Part shown: one piece after another, positions 62,762-64,000 of the stretch
How the letters are laid out: every line of letters starts with the position of its first letter
Position numbering within the stretch: the first letter of the stretch is position 1
From: Lytechinus variegatus
Lineage: Eukaryota; Echinodermata; Echinoidea; Temnopleuroida; Toxopneustidae
Length of the DNA: 64,000 nucleotides
Direction of reading: 5' to 3'
Assembly: GCF_018143015.1 (NCBI RefSeq)
Contig: NC_054742.1
Location: forward strand, 57,607,195 to 57,671,194
Position numbers and translations under genes: made by a program
Notes under the pieces: generated by a model
The model's input: only the letters and a program-made list of their open reading frames with translations
Database searches by the model: none
What the model was told of the DNA's origin: nothing

Positions 62762-64000
62762 TTAAGCCATGATATCGGGACCAGCCGGATGATACATGTA
62801 TTCTCCATTCTCCATCTCATCATCTTCATCGTTCAAATTGTCATAACTGTCATCGTTCCGTCTTAGTTTTAGAGCAGCGTATTGGTTTCCTCCGACAGTT
62901 CTTGATGGTTGTTTCTTCTCCGAGAGATTGTTATTGTCACTTCCGTAGATGTATGCCTTATCTTGGCTGTTATGGTGCACATGGCCGTTACTTGGTGCGT
63001 CTGGTGAGTGCATCCCACTCCTGCCACCGCTTAGTCTTCCATTCTCCTTTGAAGACCGTTTGGAATCCTTTGGCCTAAGATATGAATCGCTATCTAACGC
63101 CTCATCTGTGGCTGGATGGTCATCGAAATCTAGGTACTCTGGGTGGAGGGATGTAAGTGGTTGGTACTCCGACGGTGACTGGGGGACTTTCGGACCACTC
63201 AGTCGAGATTCATAAACAGGATCGTATCGTTCATCCATTGTGTTACCATGTGATGGTGATCGATGTGAACCAGACTCGGATGCTGCACGTCCGCTCCCTC
63301 GGCTGCCCCGTGTCTTTGACTGAGGAAGAACCCTCTCATCGTCCTCATTGGGTAGCTGGTAGGTTTCTCTTTTACTATAACCTCCAATCGAGCTGGCTGG
63401 ACTCCTCTCAAGCAGATGATAAACTGGTGCATTCTCATCGCCACTATCGGTATCAGCTTGCAGAGTAGACGGCGCCTGTCCTCCATCGGTCATATCCGGC
63501 AAGGACCTCCACCTGCGCACGCTTTCTGGTGATCTTCTTGGCCTCGACTGATACTGTCCGTACACAGGAACAGGCGTAAACGCAGCTGAATCGTGCTTTC
63601 TCGAGCGAGGCACACCCCTATGTCCACCGCCCCTGGTTAAACGATTGTAATCCTCACCAAGCGTCGAACTTCGACCTCTCCCAGATTGGTTCGGGACAAA
63701 CCGCCTGTTGTTGCCATCTTTCAAGGCCTGACGAGCCTTGATTCTATCGAGAACCCGTTCCACATCGGCACTGTTTGCATGAGTATCGCCCGTGTTGCTC
63801 CTATACCGGTGAGGTTTTTGAGGAGTTCTGTGCTGATTTTCAGGATCTGAGATGGATGGTGCTACCTTGAGATGCATGTAAGGTAACCCTTGTGGTTCAG
63901 TCTCGGGTAGGTACTTGGTGTATCCGTAAGCATCCTGGGGAGCAGAACGGCCATCGGTCATATCAGCTAATGCTGGATTGACCCCCGGTAGAAGGCTCAT
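62762..64000 (-). CDS. C-terminal part of an unrecognised polar protein (partial at window edge)
   Basis: An uninterrupted frame of 412 codons from the right edge to a stop at 62,762; the last codons are GPDIMA. The first Met may not be the real start, because the frame touches the edge. The protein is rich in Ser, Arg, Asp, Pro and Gly, with no hydrophobic segment and no known domain. Two copies of DMTDG followed by -AP- occur (near residues 14 and 170), plus tyrosines in acidic contexts (DSYDNLNDEDDE, GEYMYHP). It resembles a cytoplasmic tail or scaffold region, but I do not recognise it. Single exon over this length. Confidence 0.72.
   Translation of the reverse strand: MSLLPGVNPALADMTDGRSAPQDAYGYTKYLPETEPQGLPYMHLKVAPSISDPENQHRTPQKPHRYRSNTGDTHANSADVERVLDRIKARQALKDGNNRRFVPNQSGRGRSSTLGEDYNRLTRGGGHRGVPRSRKHDSAAFTPVPVYGQYQSRPRRSPESVRRWRSLPDMTDGGQAPSTLQADTDSGDENAPVYHLLERSPASSIGGYSKRETYQLPNEDDERVLPQSKTRGSRGSGRAASESGSHRSPSHGNTMDERYDPVYESRLSGPKVPQSPSEYQPLTSLHPEYLDFDDHPATDEALDSDSYLRPKDSKRSSKENGRLSGGRSGMHSPDAPSNGHVHHNSQDKAYIYGSDNNNLSEKKQPSRTVGGNQYAALKLRRNDDSYDNLNDEDDEMENGEYMYHPAGPDIMA

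Overview
The window is AT-rich animal nuclear DNA with spliced genes (GT-AG introns), dense tRNA-derived SINEs, LINEs and inverted-repeat transposons. The MCM6 protein and the repeat types suggest a marine deuterostome, most likely an echinoderm such as a sea urchin; that assignment is inference, not a database result.

Layout. (1) 1-21,000 is repeat territory. A segment of about 3.5 kb occurs twice in direct orientation (1-9,692 and 17,405-20,975). The left copy carries a near full-length L1/Tx1-type LINE (1,661-7,865, minus strand), and the right copy preserves the matching empty site. Both copies hold a ~158-bp tandem repeat with a perfect AGGTCA-A-AGGTCA (DR1) motif in most units, a tRNA SINE, and two inverted-repeat elements. 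Between the copies lie a CR1/L2-type LINE (about 9,700-14,156, plus strand, split by a small MITE), a Tc1 transposon (14,171-15,672), a degenerate GGTCA repeat and a concentric inverted-repeat element. (2) 21,000-31,000 has no gene I can support; it holds MITEs, short tandem repeats and featureless AT-rich DNA.

(3) 31,330-45,293 (plus strand) is a complete 16-exon MCM6 gene encoding 822 residues, with an E2F-type site 233-241 bp upstream of the ATG. The 3' end of exon 8 is followed by two decayed tandem copies of itself, and the stop-codon region is repeated in the 3' UTR. (4) 47,041-58,269 (minus strand) is an 8-exon secreted proteinase K-like (S8) serine protease, 362 residues as modelled, convergent with MCM6. 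Its fourth intron holds a 5.3-kb hAT-like element (50,082-55,419; perfect 8-bp target duplication, 14-bp inverted ends) packed with minisatellites, two fused LINE fragments and a 0.9-kb polypyrimidine tract. (5) 62,762-64,000 (minus strand) is the 3' coding end of an unrecognised, polar, probably disordered protein that reaches the window edge.

The two recognised host genes are unrelated in function: MCM6 belongs to the replicative helicase, and the S8 enzyme is a secreted protease. The strongest unusual signals are the hAT composite, the paired filled and empty LINE sites, the DR1-bearing minisatellite, the exon-fragment repeats within MCM6, and several TTAA-flanked MITE families that share a body motif.
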